Shown in pieces: positions 27,155-36,443 of a stretch of 64,000 nucleotides of DNA (its first letter is position 1; the number at the start of each line of letters is the position of its first letter). Origin of the DNA: Luteibaculum sp964627445. Lineage in GTDB: Bacteria > Bacteroidota > Bacteroidia > Flavobacteriales_D > Luteibaculaceae. The stretch spans positions 124,001 to 188,000 of the forward strand of contig CAZVJF010000006.1 of assembly GCA_964627445.1 (NCBI GenBank). The letters run 5' to 3'. Below the pieces are notes generated by a model that was given only the letters and a program-made list of their open reading frames with translations, did no database searches and was not told where the DNA came from. Position numbers and translations under genes: made by a program.

Positions 27155-28441
27155 TTAACGGTCTGTTAATGAAACATAGTCGCGCATGTTTTCGCCAACA
27201 TACACCTGACGTGGACGACCAATAGGCTCTTTGCGCTCGGTCATTTCTTTCCACTGTGCTATCCAACCTGGAAGTCTACCCATAGCAAACATTACCGTAA
27301 ACATCTCGGTAGGAATACCCAATGCACGGTAAATGATACCCGAATAGAAATCTACGTTTGGATACAAGTTACGCTTTACAAAGTACTCATCTTTAAGCGC
27401 TACTTCTTCTAATTTCTTCGCAATATCTAATACGGGATCGTTCACGCCCAATTTGTTCAATACGTCATCCGCTGCTTTCTTAATGATCTTCGCTCTTGGA
27501 TCAAAGTTCTTGTAAACGCGGTGACCGAAGCCCATAAGACGGAATGGGTCGTTTTTGTCTTTTGCTTTGTCTATCCATTTCTCTGTGCTACCGCCATCTT
27601 TCTTAATGTTTTCCAACATCTCAATTACGGCTTGGTTAGCACCACCGTGAAGTGGTCCCCAAAGGGCAGAAACTCCGGCAGATATAGAAGAGTACAGGTT
27701 GGCTTGTGATGACCCTACGATACGCACGGTAGAAGTAGAGCAGTTTTGCTCGTGGTCTGCGTGCAGGATAAGAAGCTTGTCTAGTGCTTTTACAATAACG
27801 GGGTCTGCCTCAAACTCTTCGGTAGGCATACCAAACATCATGTATAAGAAGTTCTCCACGTAACCCAACTTGTTCTGTGGGTACATCAAGGGGCTTCCGT
27901 TGGTGTTTCTGTGCGCCATAGCCGCCAGCGTAGGCAACTTAGCTAGCAAACGAATAATGGTAAGGTTTACCATTTCGGGTGCGCGGTTGGGGTTTTGAGA
28001 CTCTGGGTAGAAAGTACTCAAAGATCCCATCAAAGCAGAAAGCATACCCATAGGGTGTGCATGCTGTGGGAAAGAACGCAACATGGTACGCATGTTTTCG
28101 TGTACCAAAGAGTGGTTGCGTAAGTTATTCTCAAATTGCTCTAGCTCTGTTCTGTTGGGTAGTTTACCGTGAATTAACAAGTAACTTACCTCGATAAAGT
28201 TCGATTGCTCAGCCAGCTGTTCAATAGGGTACCCGCGGTAACGTAAAATTCCTTTTTCACCATCTAAAAACGTAATTGCACTTTCGGTAGCTCCTGTGTT
28301 TTTGTAACCGGGATCAATGGTAATGTAACCTGATTGTCCTCGAAGCTTAGAAATATCAACTGCTTTCTCGTTTTCTGTTCCGGTAATTACGGGTAGTTCG
28401 TAATCTGTTCCTCCTAATTGAATCTTAGCTGTTTCGCTCAT
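27155..28441 (-). CDS. gltA: Citrate synthase
   Basis: 428 residues, the size of the hexameric bacterial type. It condenses acetyl-CoA and oxaloacetate at the entry of the TCA cycle. The active-site motifs are present: His in WGPLHGGANQAVIEML, His in GFGHRVYKNFDPRA and Asp in LYPNVDFYSG. The N-terminus carries the beta domain typical of the NADH-regulated Gram-negative form (ELPVITGTENEKAVDI). It is transcribed alone. Confidence 0.98.
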   Translation of the reverse strand: MSETAKIQLGGTDYELPVITGTENEKAVDISKLRGQSGYITIDPGYKNTGATESAITFLDGEKGILRYRGYPIEQLAEQSNFIEVSYLLIHGKLPNRTELEQFENNLRNHSLVHENMRTMLRSFPQHAHPMGMLSALMGSLSTFYPESQNPNRAPEMVNLTIIRLLAKLPTLAAMAHRNTNGSPLMYPQNKLGYVENFLYMMFGMPTEEFEADPVIVKALDKLLILHADHEQNCSTSTVRIVGSSQANLYSSISAGVSALWGPLHGGANQAVIEMLENIKKDGGSTEKWIDKAKDKNDPFRLMGFGHRVYKNFDPRAKIIKKAADDVLNKLGVNDPVLDIAKKLEEVALKDEYFVKRNLYPNVDFYSGIIYRALGIPTEMFTVMFAMGRLPGWIAQWKEMTERKEPIGRPRQVYVGENMRDYVSLTDR

Positions 28442-28485
28442 TTCTGTTATCTGCCTTGTAGGTTGAATAAAAGTCGCGTAAATAT

Positions 28486-28526
28486 ATAAAAGAAAAGAGG
28501 AAATAAGCCTGTGCCTATTTCCTCTT
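28486..28526 (-). terminator. Terminator of the secreted thioredoxin gene
   Basis: A perfect 11-bp stem AAGAGGAAATA (28495-28505) / TATTTCCTCTT (28516-28526) with a 10-base loop. The A/T-rich tract on the left gives a U-rich tail for leftward transcription. Confidence 0.7.
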
Positions 28527-28556
28527 GTACGCCTTATATAATGTTAAATACAGCTT

Positions 28557-29105
28557 TTACTCTTCCGTAACTGCTGCTTGATATTCTTCGTAGGTTTTTT
28601 CCTTGTACGAATCCGATGCCACATATGAAAGTAAGGGCATAATGCGCTCGGGTTGGTAGTACCCTTGAACCGGGAAAATTATGTTGAGGTCTTCGTCCAT
28701 GTATACTATGGTAGGATAAGCGATTCTGCCTTGGCTAGATGCAATGGCAAGCGTGAGGTCGTGTGTGGAATTTCTACCTCTACGGTTGGGATCGTAGCCT
28801 TCATTTTTCCATTCATGCCCTTTAAAGGTAAAGGCATCGGGGCCTTCAGCATTAAATTTCACAGCATGGTAGTTCTTGTTGATGTATTCTACAACTTCGG
28901 GGTTGTGAAAGGTGTTCTTCATCATCATTTTACACGGGCCACACCATTTGGTGTACACATCCACCATTACCTTTTTAGGGTCTTTCTTTTGCTCGGCTTC
29001 CAGGTCTTTTATCTCTATCCAGTCAATTTCTGCTTGTTGTAATTGTGCGCTAGCAGTAGTTGCTGTGATTAACAAAATGGCAAAGGGTAAAAGGTTACGT
29101 AACAT
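28557..29105 (-). CDS. Secreted thioredoxin-fold protein
   Basis: 182 residues. A signal peptide (MLRNLLPFAILLITATTASA) precedes a thioredoxin fold with WCGPC (Cys55, Cys58) and the cis-Pro loop AYPTIVYMDED. An insert of about 30 residues (GHEWKNEGYDPNRRGRNSTH) lies between the active site and the cis-Pro. It should act as a periplasmic disulfide reductase or oxidase. The partner is unknown. It lies between gltA and the peptide-uptake operon but has its own terminator. Confidence 0.9.
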   Translation of the reverse strand: MLRNLLPFAILLITATTASAQLQQAEIDWIEIKDLEAEQKKDPKKVMVDVYTKWCGPCKMMMKNTFHNPEVVEYINKNYHAVKFNAEGPDAFTFKGHEWKNEGYDPNRRGRNSTHDLTLAIASSQGRIAYPTIVYMDEDLNIIFPVQGYYQPERIMPLLSYVASDSYKEKTYEEYQAAVTEE

Positions 29106-29185
29106 GCAATTCTATTTGAAACAAAAATACGTGGGTTATTTGTTAATGGAGGTTATACGGTTCTTGGCTTAACTGCATTTAACAC

Positions 29186-30940
29186 CTAATGCACGCCATG
29201 CATTATGCGTTTCATTAAAGGATTTATAGCTATGAGGATAACTCCACCAACAGCAGGAACAATAAAGAAGAGTAGAAAAAAGTAACTCAGCGAATACTGC
29301 TCGGTTAAGGTGTCAATCTTAGATCCTACCGTTCCTGCTACTTTATTACCAATGGCTATGGCCAGGTAGAATACACCAAACATCAAACCGATCATCCTAC
29401 CGGGTACCAGCTTACTCAGGTATGATAGACCTACGGGAGATAAGCAGAGCTCTCCGAGGGTGTGGAATAGGTACGCTAAGATAAGCCACACCATACTGAC
29501 TGCAGCCGTTTGTGCACCTGAAGGAATATTCGAAGCTCCCCAAGCCAGCGCGCCAAATCCAACACCAAGTAAAATTAGGCCTAGCGCATATTTTACCGAG
29601 GCGCTCGGGTTGTATTTGCTTTCCCAAATTTTAGAGAATAGGGGGGCAAAAGAGATAATGAAAAAGGAGTTTAGAATACCAAACCACGATGCAGCCACCT
29701 CAGTTTCTGGGTTGGAGTACTCGCGAACGAGCATCCAAATAACGATACCCCAAATAATAATAAAGCTGCTACCCAATGCAATGCTAGACCACTTGTAGCT
29801 GCTATAGGTTTGCTGAAACAACTTAGCAATAACCCAGGTGATTATCGCGAGTGGAACCACCGTTAGCAGGGTATTGAAAATATCAAAAAGCAAGGCTCCG
29901 TTTCCGGTTAGTAGCCTGTCGGTGTAGTCGCGAGCAAAAATGGTCATGGAACCACCAGCCTGCTCAAAGGCAGCCCAAAAGAATACGGTAAAAAAGGCAA
30001 AGATGGCTACGGCTATCATGCGATCGCGCACGATACGCGTGTATCTTGGGATACGGCTGATGACCAAAACAAAAAACAGGACAACAGCCAATAAGATAGA
30101 GAAGGTAGCACCACTGTATTCTCCCACCGAAAAATTAAAAACGGTCAATCCAGATATGGTAGAAATAGGATCATCAATAACCCAAACCAATCCGATTGCG
30201 GCACAGATGGCAATGATTACTTTGTCTATTGTAGTAAAGGGATTGAGTTTATCGCCTTCGGGTACTTCGGGTTTGGCCTTTTTTTCTGCGGTAGGTTTGG
30301 TGCCAATATCACCGTAAATACCTTGGGCCAGGTAAAACTGTATCATGCCAAAGAGCATAAAAATTCCAGCCAAACCAAAGCCGTAGCTCCAACCTACTTT
30401 TTCTCCAATGTATCCACAGAGCATAATGCCCAGGAAGGCTCCAGCATTTACACCCATATAGTAAATGGTAAAGGCCCCGTCTTTTTTGTCCTCATGCCCT
30501 TTGTACATTTCAGAGATAATGGAGGTGAGGTTGGGTTTGAAAAAACCGTTTCCAGCCACCAACAAAAACAAACCGAAATACAAAAAGAAGGGATGCACCT
30601 CTATGGCCATAGATGCGTGTCCAGCCGTCATAATAATAGCACCGGCAATAACCGCCCAGCGATACCCGGTAAAACGGTCGGCTAAAAAACCACCTAAAAT
30701 AGGAGTAAGGTACACCAAAGAGGTGTAGGTGCCGTACAGCGCCAGTGCATGTTCGCGAGGCCAGCCCCAACCGCCATCCATCAACGAGGAGGTCAGAAAG
30801 AGTACGAATAAGGCGCGCATACCGTAGTAGGAAAAGCGTTCCCACATTTCGGTAAAAAAGAGCACAAAGAGACCAGAAGGGTGGCCGAGAACCAATTTTT
30901 GGTTGACATCGGAACCACCAAAGCGTAGGGTATTACTCAT
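29186..30940 (-). CDS. POT-family proton-coupled peptide transporter (1)
   Basis: 584 residues with about 14 transmembrane helices. The proton-coupling E-x-x-E-R motif reads FTEMWERFSYYGMRA in helix 1. The PTR2 signature region (GNGFFKPNLTSIISEMY and AFTIYYMGVNAGAFLG) and a later FHTLGELCLSPVGLSYLSKL block are clear. It takes up di- and tripeptides with protons across the inner membrane. It is last in an operon with another POT gene (34-bp gap) and DPP IV. Confidence 0.95.
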   Translation of the reverse strand: MSNTLRFGGSDVNQKLVLGHPSGLFVLFFTEMWERFSYYGMRALFVLFLTSSLMDGGWGWPREHALALYGTYTSLVYLTPILGGFLADRFTGYRWAVIAGAIIMTAGHASMAIEVHPFFLYFGLFLLVAGNGFFKPNLTSIISEMYKGHEDKKDGAFTIYYMGVNAGAFLGIMLCGYIGEKVGWSYGFGLAGIFMLFGMIQFYLAQGIYGDIGTKPTAEKKAKPEVPEGDKLNPFTTIDKVIIAICAAIGLVWVIDDPISTISGLTVFNFSVGEYSGATFSILLAVVLFFVLVISRIPRYTRIVRDRMIAVAIFAFFTVFFWAAFEQAGGSMTIFARDYTDRLLTGNGALLFDIFNTLLTVVPLAIITWVIAKLFQQTYSSYKWSSIALGSSFIIIWGIVIWMLVREYSNPETEVAASWFGILNSFFIISFAPLFSKIWESKYNPSASVKYALGLILLGVGFGALAWGASNIPSGAQTAAVSMVWLILAYLFHTLGELCLSPVGLSYLSKLVPGRMIGLMFGVFYLAIAIGNKVAGTVGSKIDTLTEQYSLSYFFLLFFIVPAVGGVILIAINPLMKRIMHGVH

Positions 30941-30973
30941 AGCTACTTATTTGGGTAAGGTAGGGTGGATGAT

Positions 30974-32521
30974 TTATTCGTCTAGTACTTCGCCATGCTC
31001 TGCCACAGCTGCCTTTGGATGCAAATCTTCGGCACCATGGGTAAGGCGCTTTAAAGGCTTTAACAAAGCAATAACGAGCAGTCCAAATAAAACACAGAAA
31101 ATAGTGATGGAGGTAAATACCGATAGCTCTCCCGCTTCGGAAGCAGACTCACCTACCAAACCGGCTACTTTATTTCCTAAACCAGTAGCGGCAAAATACA
31201 CTCCCATCATCAGGGCGCCATAACGTACCGGAGCGAGTTTGGTAATAAAACTCAATGCTACGGGTGAGGCACAAAGCTCTCCTAGCGTATGGAATAGGTA
31301 AGCCAGAGCCAACCAGTATAGCGCAGACTCTCCCAGTGCTTCGTATTGTCTGGAGGCAAATACCATAAAAACAAAACCAAGCCCCATGATGATAACACCC
31401 GTACCCATTTTAAAAAGGGAGGATGATTCTTTTCCTTTTCTGCGTATCCAAGCCCAGAAACTGGCCACGGGAACCCCGAAAATAATAATGTAAATGGGGT
31501 TAAACGATTGCATCACCGCAGCTGGAAGCTCCCAGCCGAAAACAAAGCGATTGGTTTTTTCTTCGGTATAGATATTCATTAATCCACCGGCTTGCTCAAA
31601 AGCGCCCCAAAACACAATAACGATAAGGAAGGAAAGCAGCAAAACCACAAAGCGGTCTTTGTCCACGTTGTTGTCCAGGTCGTTGAACACGGCCATCATC
31701 ATTCCCACTACTAGCGAGAGGAAAATAAATAGAAGGCCATAGGGCAGATCGTGAAAAATTAAATAGTACGTAGAGCCAATAAGCAGCAATAGCGTAACAA
31801 TGCGTGATACATTGTGGCTAAAGCAGTTTTTAAAGAGCTTGGCAATGGTTACTTCTTGCTTGCTGTCTTCTGGCGATAACTTTACCGGTTTGTTGCCAAC
31901 TTCTTCCAGGTGTTTTTGTCCAGCCATATATACTACCTGGCCTAGTACCATACCAATGGCAGCCAAACCAAAACCATAGTGCCAGCCGTATTCTTGGGCA
32001 ATAATACCCACGACAATACTGGCTACGGCAGCACCCACGTTAATACCAATGTAGAAGATAGAGAAGCCTTTGTCGCGTCTTTCATCGCCCTGCTTGTACA
32101 GGCCACCCACCATGGTAGAAATGTTTGGCTTTAATAAGCCCACACCAGCTACAATAAGGCCTAAACCAGTATAAAAGGCCCACGGCTGTTCAATCGAGAG
32201 TACTCCGTGTCCTGCCACCAAGAGCAAACCACCGTAGAGTACCGATTTCTTTTGACCCAGTATTTTATCGGCAATAATTCCACCCGGTATAGAAGCTACG
32301 TAAACCAACATGGTGTACCAGCCGTAAAGGGCCAATGCTTCTTGGGAGGACCAGCCCAATCCGGGATTGTCTGAGGTGGTTTCTGCTACCAAATAGAGGG
32401 TTAAAATGGCGCGCATACCGTAGTAGGAAAAGCGCTCCCACATTTCGGTAAAAAACAAGATAAACAGGCCTTTGGGGTGGCCAAAAAGTTCGCTCGATGC
32501 GCTAGGGCTATTTGCTGCCAT
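30974..32521 (-). CDS. POT-family proton-coupled peptide transporter (2)
   Basis: 515 residues, paralogous to the next gene in the operon. E-x-x-E-R is in LFFTEMWERFSYYGMRAILT, GVGLLKPNISTMVGGLY and FSIFYIGINVGAAV follow, and FHTLGELCASPVALSFITKL is near the end. The two copies differ in the central cytoplasmic loop and in length, so substrate ranges may differ. It lies 32 bp downstream of DPP IV. Confidence 0.95.
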   Translation of the reverse strand: MAANSPSASSELFGHPKGLFILFFTEMWERFSYYGMRAILTLYLVAETTSDNPGLGWSSQEALALYGWYTMLVYVASIPGGIIADKILGQKKSVLYGGLLLVAGHGVLSIEQPWAFYTGLGLIVAGVGLLKPNISTMVGGLYKQGDERRDKGFSIFYIGINVGAAVASIVVGIIAQEYGWHYGFGLAAIGMVLGQVVYMAGQKHLEEVGNKPVKLSPEDSKQEVTIAKLFKNCFSHNVSRIVTLLLLIGSTYYLIFHDLPYGLLFIFLSLVVGMMMAVFNDLDNNVDKDRFVVLLLSFLIVIVFWGAFEQAGGLMNIYTEEKTNRFVFGWELPAAVMQSFNPIYIIIFGVPVASFWAWIRRKGKESSSLFKMGTGVIIMGLGFVFMVFASRQYEALGESALYWLALAYLFHTLGELCASPVALSFITKLAPVRYGALMMGVYFAATGLGNKVAGLVGESASEAGELSVFTSITIFCVLFGLLVIALLKPLKRLTHGAEDLHPKAAVAEHGEVLDE

Positions 32522-32553
32522 AAGAGTTGTTTAGGTTATGTAGGGATTGATGA

Positions 32554-34734
32554 TTATAGGTTTTCTTTCAAGAATTTCTCCATTTTAGAGAACAGGTGCA
32601 GTCGGGTGTAGCCTCCGTAAATACCATGGTTCTTGTTGGGGTACATAAACATATCGAAGTCTTTGTTGGCTTGCACCAAGGCTTCGGCCATTTCCATGGA
32701 GTTTTGCATGTGTACGTTGTCATCGCCAGACCCGTGTACTAACAACAAGGGGTCTTCTAATTTCTCTGCATGGCTCAGTGGGCTGTTGTCATCGTAGCCA
32801 TCGCCATTGTTTTGGGGTAGGGCCATGTAGCGTTCGGTGTAAATAGTATCGTAAAAGCGCCAATTGGTTACTGGAGCCACAGAAATTCCAGCTGCAAAAA
32901 CATCGGCACCCTTGGTAAGGCACAATAACGTCATATATCCTCCGTACGACCAGCCTTGCATGGAAATTTTAGCGGCATTGGCGTAGGGAAGCTTGGCCAC
33001 GTATTTGGCCGCAGAAATTTGGTCTTCGGTCTCTAGTTTGCCCAGTTGCTTGTACGTGCACTTTTTGAACTCGGCACCGCGGTAGCCCGTACCTCTTCCA
33101 TCCACGCAAACCACCAAAAAGCCTTCTTGTGCTAAGTATTGCAACCACAATTGGTTGGCGCCTTCCCAGGCATCGTTTACACGGTTTATGCCCGGCCCAT
33201 TGTAGCAGGTCATGTAAACGGGGTACTTTTTGTTCTCGTCAAAGTCTGCGGGCTTTATCATGTACCCATATAGTTTGTCCTTGCGCTCGGTGGTAAAAGA
33301 GAAAAATTCTTTGTCTGGAAGGTTGTACTGCGCCAAGGTTTCGCGCAAGGCAGCGTTGTCTTCTAGGGTTTCTAGTGTTTTTCCCTTGTTGTTTTTTAGG
33401 AACACTTTCTCGGGCATGTTTGCGCTGCGGTAGTGGTGTATAAACAGCGAAAGGTCCGATGAGAAGTCGGCACTGTTCATCCCTTTTTCTTCGGTTAAGA
33501 GGTCAATTTCCATGTTTCTTAAGCGAATGCGGTATACCTCGCGTTGGTACGGGGTTTTTGAGGCCGCCTGAAAATAGATATAGCCGCGTTTATCCACACC
33601 GTATACCTCAGTTACATCCCATTTTCCGGGAGTTACTTTCCTAAGGCGCTTGCCGTTGGTGTTGTAGCTGTAAATTTGGTTAAAGCCCTCGGCTTCGCTG
33701 GTAATGTAAAACTCGGTGCCTTCCTCGTTAAAGAAAAGGTTGTCAGTAATTTCCACATACGTGTCGCTGCTTTCGGTGTAAAACACCTTGCTTTTTCCAG
33801 AGGCAGGATCGATGTCTAAAAACTCTAAGTTGTTTTGCAGGCGGTTCATGCGGTATGCACACAGGGTGTTTTTGCCAGGAATCCACTTTAAGCGGGGTAT
33901 GTACTGGTCGGTTTCGTTGCCTATATCTGCTGAGGTAGTTTTGCCGGCTGCTACATCATACACGTGAATGCTTACTACGGAGTTTTTCTCTCCAGCCTTG
34001 GGGTATTTAAAGGTGTATAAGTCTGGATATAAGTCGTTGTAGTAGCTCATGGTAAAGGAGGGAACCTGGCGCTCATCAAAGCGGTAGTAAGCGATGTATT
34101 GCTCATCGGGCGACCAGAAAAAGGCTTTGGTAAAGGAGAATTCTTCCTCATAAACCCAGTCGCACATTCCGTTGATAATCTCATTCATTTTGCCATCGCC
34201 TGTTACTTGCGTGAGTTTATCGTTGGCTAAATCTTTTATGTAGAGGTTGTTCTCTTTTACGTAGGCCACTTTGGAAGCGCTAGGCGAAAAGGTAGGATGC
34301 GAGATTTTAGCGCCCTCGGGATCGGAAATGGGGGTAATGCTGCCATCTTCACGGTTGAACACAAAATAGTAGCCTTTGGAGCTTCTGCGGTAAATGGATT
34401 CCTCATCCAGGCTAAGAATGAGTTTGCTTTCATCGGCAGAAAAGGTATGGCCGCGAAGACTTAAGTTTTTGTCTTGGTATTTGGCCTGTGTTTTGGTAAC
34501 GATGGTAGCTACCTTTTTTTGGTTTTTATACGCAAACTCGGCTATTTCTGGGCCTTCATCGCCAAAAGTGATGGCGGTGTAGTTGTTGCCGTTATTGGCA
34601 GGGCGGATACCATAAATTCCTTGCGATTGAAACTTTCCTGAAGCCCAAATGTCTTGTAGGGTTAGTTTTTCTTGAGCAGTCGCTACAACGCTACTGGCCA
34701 GTAGCGCAATTCCCAAAAAGAAATTCCATTTCAT
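32554..34734 (-). CDS. Dipeptidyl-peptidase IV family serine peptidase (S9)
   Basis: 726 residues from the Met at 34734, which starts a signal peptide (MKWNFFLGIALLASSVVATAQ); the frame extends 71 codons further upstream but that part is not protein-like. An N-terminal beta-propeller contains DWVYEEEF, the DPP IV Glu pair that holds the substrate amino terminus. The alpha/beta hydrolase domain has Ser596 (GWSYGGYM), Asp671/672 (HGSGDDNVH) and His703 (NKNHGIYGG). It releases X-Pro or X-Ala dipeptides in the periplasm. Two dipeptide transporters follow in the same operon, which fits peptide scavenging. Confidence 0.96.
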   Translation of the reverse strand: MKWNFFLGIALLASSVVATAQEKLTLQDIWASGKFQSQGIYGIRPANNGNNYTAITFGDEGPEIAEFAYKNQKKVATIVTKTQAKYQDKNLSLRGHTFSADESKLILSLDEESIYRRSSKGYYFVFNREDGSITPISDPEGAKISHPTFSPSASKVAYVKENNLYIKDLANDKLTQVTGDGKMNEIINGMCDWVYEEEFSFTKAFFWSPDEQYIAYYRFDERQVPSFTMSYYNDLYPDLYTFKYPKAGEKNSVVSIHVYDVAAGKTTSADIGNETDQYIPRLKWIPGKNTLCAYRMNRLQNNLEFLDIDPASGKSKVFYTESSDTYVEITDNLFFNEEGTEFYITSEAEGFNQIYSYNTNGKRLRKVTPGKWDVTEVYGVDKRGYIYFQAASKTPYQREVYRIRLRNMEIDLLTEEKGMNSADFSSDLSLFIHHYRSANMPEKVFLKNNKGKTLETLEDNAALRETLAQYNLPDKEFFSFTTERKDKLYGYMIKPADFDENKKYPVYMTCYNGPGINRVNDAWEGANQLWLQYLAQEGFLVVCVDGRGTGYRGAEFKKCTYKQLGKLETEDQISAAKYVAKLPYANAAKISMQGWSYGGYMTLLCLTKGADVFAAGISVAPVTNWRFYDTIYTERYMALPQNNGDGYDDNSPLSHAEKLEDPLLLVHGSGDDNVHMQNSMEMAEALVQANKDFDMFMYPNKNHGIYGGYTRLHLFSKMEKFLKENL

Positions 34735-34887
34735 ATGCCGATCATTTCTAAAGCGCGGCAAGATATAAATTTTAGTTCCGTACCTTTGAATAGAGTAGTG
34801 AGAAGCGGGGATTCCTATGGATAAGCGTGCAATGTGAATTAGGAATGTGTTATTGTATTTGTGGTCATTAGCGGACCGATGCAAACA

Positions 34888-34926
34888 AAAAAAGCCGCAA
34901 GAAACACGGAGTTTCTTGCGGCTTAT
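34888..34926 (-). terminator. lpdA terminator
   Basis: AAGCCGCAAGAAAC / GTTTCTTGCGGCTT is a perfect 14-bp stem with a 5-base loop. A run of A on its left is the U-tail for leftward transcription from lpdA. Confidence 0.92.
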
Positions 34927-34966
34927 GGTGTCTGTGCTCTGGCTCATTAAAAACCAGATGCTATTC

Positions 34967-36355
34967 TTAAATGTGTATCACCTCATCGTAAGCGGCTGCG
35001 GCTGCTTCCATAACGGCCTCAGACATGGTGGGGTGAGGATGCACGGTTTTTATCAACTCGTGTCCTGTGGTTTCTAGTTTTCTTACCGCCACTACTTCGG
35101 CAATCATTTCTGTTACGTTGTAGCCGATCATGTGTCCGCCAAGAAGTTCACCGTACTTGGCGTCAAAAATCAGTTTTACAAAACCGTCTTTGTGTCCTGC
35201 CGCACTGGCTTTACCCGAAGCAGAAAACGGGAATTTACCCACTTTGATATCGTAACCTGCTTCTTTGGCAGCGTCTTCGGTATATCCTACCGAGGCCACC
35301 TCTGGAATGCAATAGGTACAACCAGGAATGTTGTTGTAGTCTATTTTCTCGGGGCTCATGCCGGCAATTTTTTCCACGCATGTAATACCCTCGGCAGAGG
35401 CAACGTGTGCTAAAGCGGGCCCGGGTACACAGTCGCCAATAGCGTAGTAGCCAGGTATGTTGGTTTCGTAAAAGTCGTTGGTTAAGATTTTGCCTTTGTC
35501 GGTAGCAATACCCACATCTTCCAAACCAATATTCTCAATGTTTGCGGTAACTCCTACCGCAGAAAGTACGGCATCGGCCTCTAGGGTTTCTTCGCCCTTT
35601 TTGGTTTTTACCGTTACGGTGCACGTGTCGCCTTTGGTAGTCACGTTTTCTACGCTGCTGTTGGTCATTATTTTAACGCCAGCCTTTTTAAAGTTGCGCT
35701 CCAACTGCTTGCTCACCTCTTTATCTTCAACCGGCACTATGTTGGGTAAGTACTCTACAATGGTTACTTCGGTGCCAATGCTGTTGTAGAAGTAAGCAAA
35801 TTCTACCCCAATAGCGCCCGAACCTACGACCACCAACTTCTTGGGTTGCTTAGGCAAGGTCATGGCCTCGCGGTAGCCAAAAATGTGCTTGCCATCCTGC
35901 TTTAAGTTGGGAAGCTCGCGCGAGCGGGCTCCCGTTGCGATAATGATGTGTTTTGCGCTGTAGGTTTCTGTTTTACCGTTGTCATCGGTAACTTCTAGCT
36001 GCTTGCCTTTTTTCAGCTTACCGGTACCCATAATCACATCGATCTTGTTCTTTTTCATCAAGAACTGGATTCCTTTGCTCATGCCATCGGCAACACCGCG
36101 GCTGCGTTTTACCATAGCACCAAAATCGGCCTTGTGGTCGCTTACTTGAATACCAAAGTCTTCTGCATGGTTGATGTAGTCAAAAACCGAAGCGCTTTTT
36201 AATAAGGCTTTGGTGGGTATACATCCCCAGTTTAGGCAAATGCCACCTAAAGATTCGCGCTCTACAACCGCAGTTTTTAATCCCAATTGTGCAGAACGGA
36301 TGGCTGCAACATAGCCTCCAGGACCGCTTCCTAATACAATAACATCGTAGTTCAT
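34967..36355 (-). CDS. lpdA: Dihydrolipoyl dehydrogenase
   Basis: 462 residues. The FAD-binding GSGPGGYVAAIRSAQLG, the redox Cys pair Cys40 and Cys45 in GGICLNWGCIPTKALL, the NAD-binding VVGSGAIGVEFAYFYNSIG and the C-terminal His-Glu of HPHPTMSEAVMEA are all intact. It reoxidises lipoyl groups of 2-oxoacid dehydrogenases and the glycine cleavage system. No E1/E2 genes are adjacent. TACTTTCG, a common Bacteroidota -7 form, lies on the minus strand at 36387-36394. Confidence 0.98.
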   Translation of the reverse strand: MNYDVIVLGSGPGGYVAAIRSAQLGLKTAVVERESLGGICLNWGCIPTKALLKSASVFDYINHAEDFGIQVSDHKADFGAMVKRSRGVADGMSKGIQFLMKKNKIDVIMGTGKLKKGKQLEVTDDNGKTETYSAKHIIIATGARSRELPNLKQDGKHIFGYREAMTLPKQPKKLVVVGSGAIGVEFAYFYNSIGTEVTIVEYLPNIVPVEDKEVSKQLERNFKKAGVKIMTNSSVENVTTKGDTCTVTVKTKKGEETLEADAVLSAVGVTANIENIGLEDVGIATDKGKILTNDFYETNIPGYYAIGDCVPGPALAHVASAEGITCVEKIAGMSPEKIDYNNIPGCTYCIPEVASVGYTEDAAKEAGYDIKVGKFPFSASGKASAAGHKDGFVKLIFDAKYGELLGGHMIGYNVTEMIAEVVAVRKLETTGHELIKTVHPHPTMSEAVMEAAAAAYDEVIHI

Positions 36356-36443
36356 ATGTCAAATAAGAATAAGCAGAATTTTGGGGCGAAAGTAATAAAA
36401 TCTATTTTAGAAATTTTTATCGAAATCCTTAACAGACTTAGTA

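Noticed and set aside
34735..34947. N-terminal 71-codon extension of the DPP IV frame
   Set aside because: Not protein-like. The signal peptide starts at 34734, and the extension covers the promoter region and borders the lpdA terminator.
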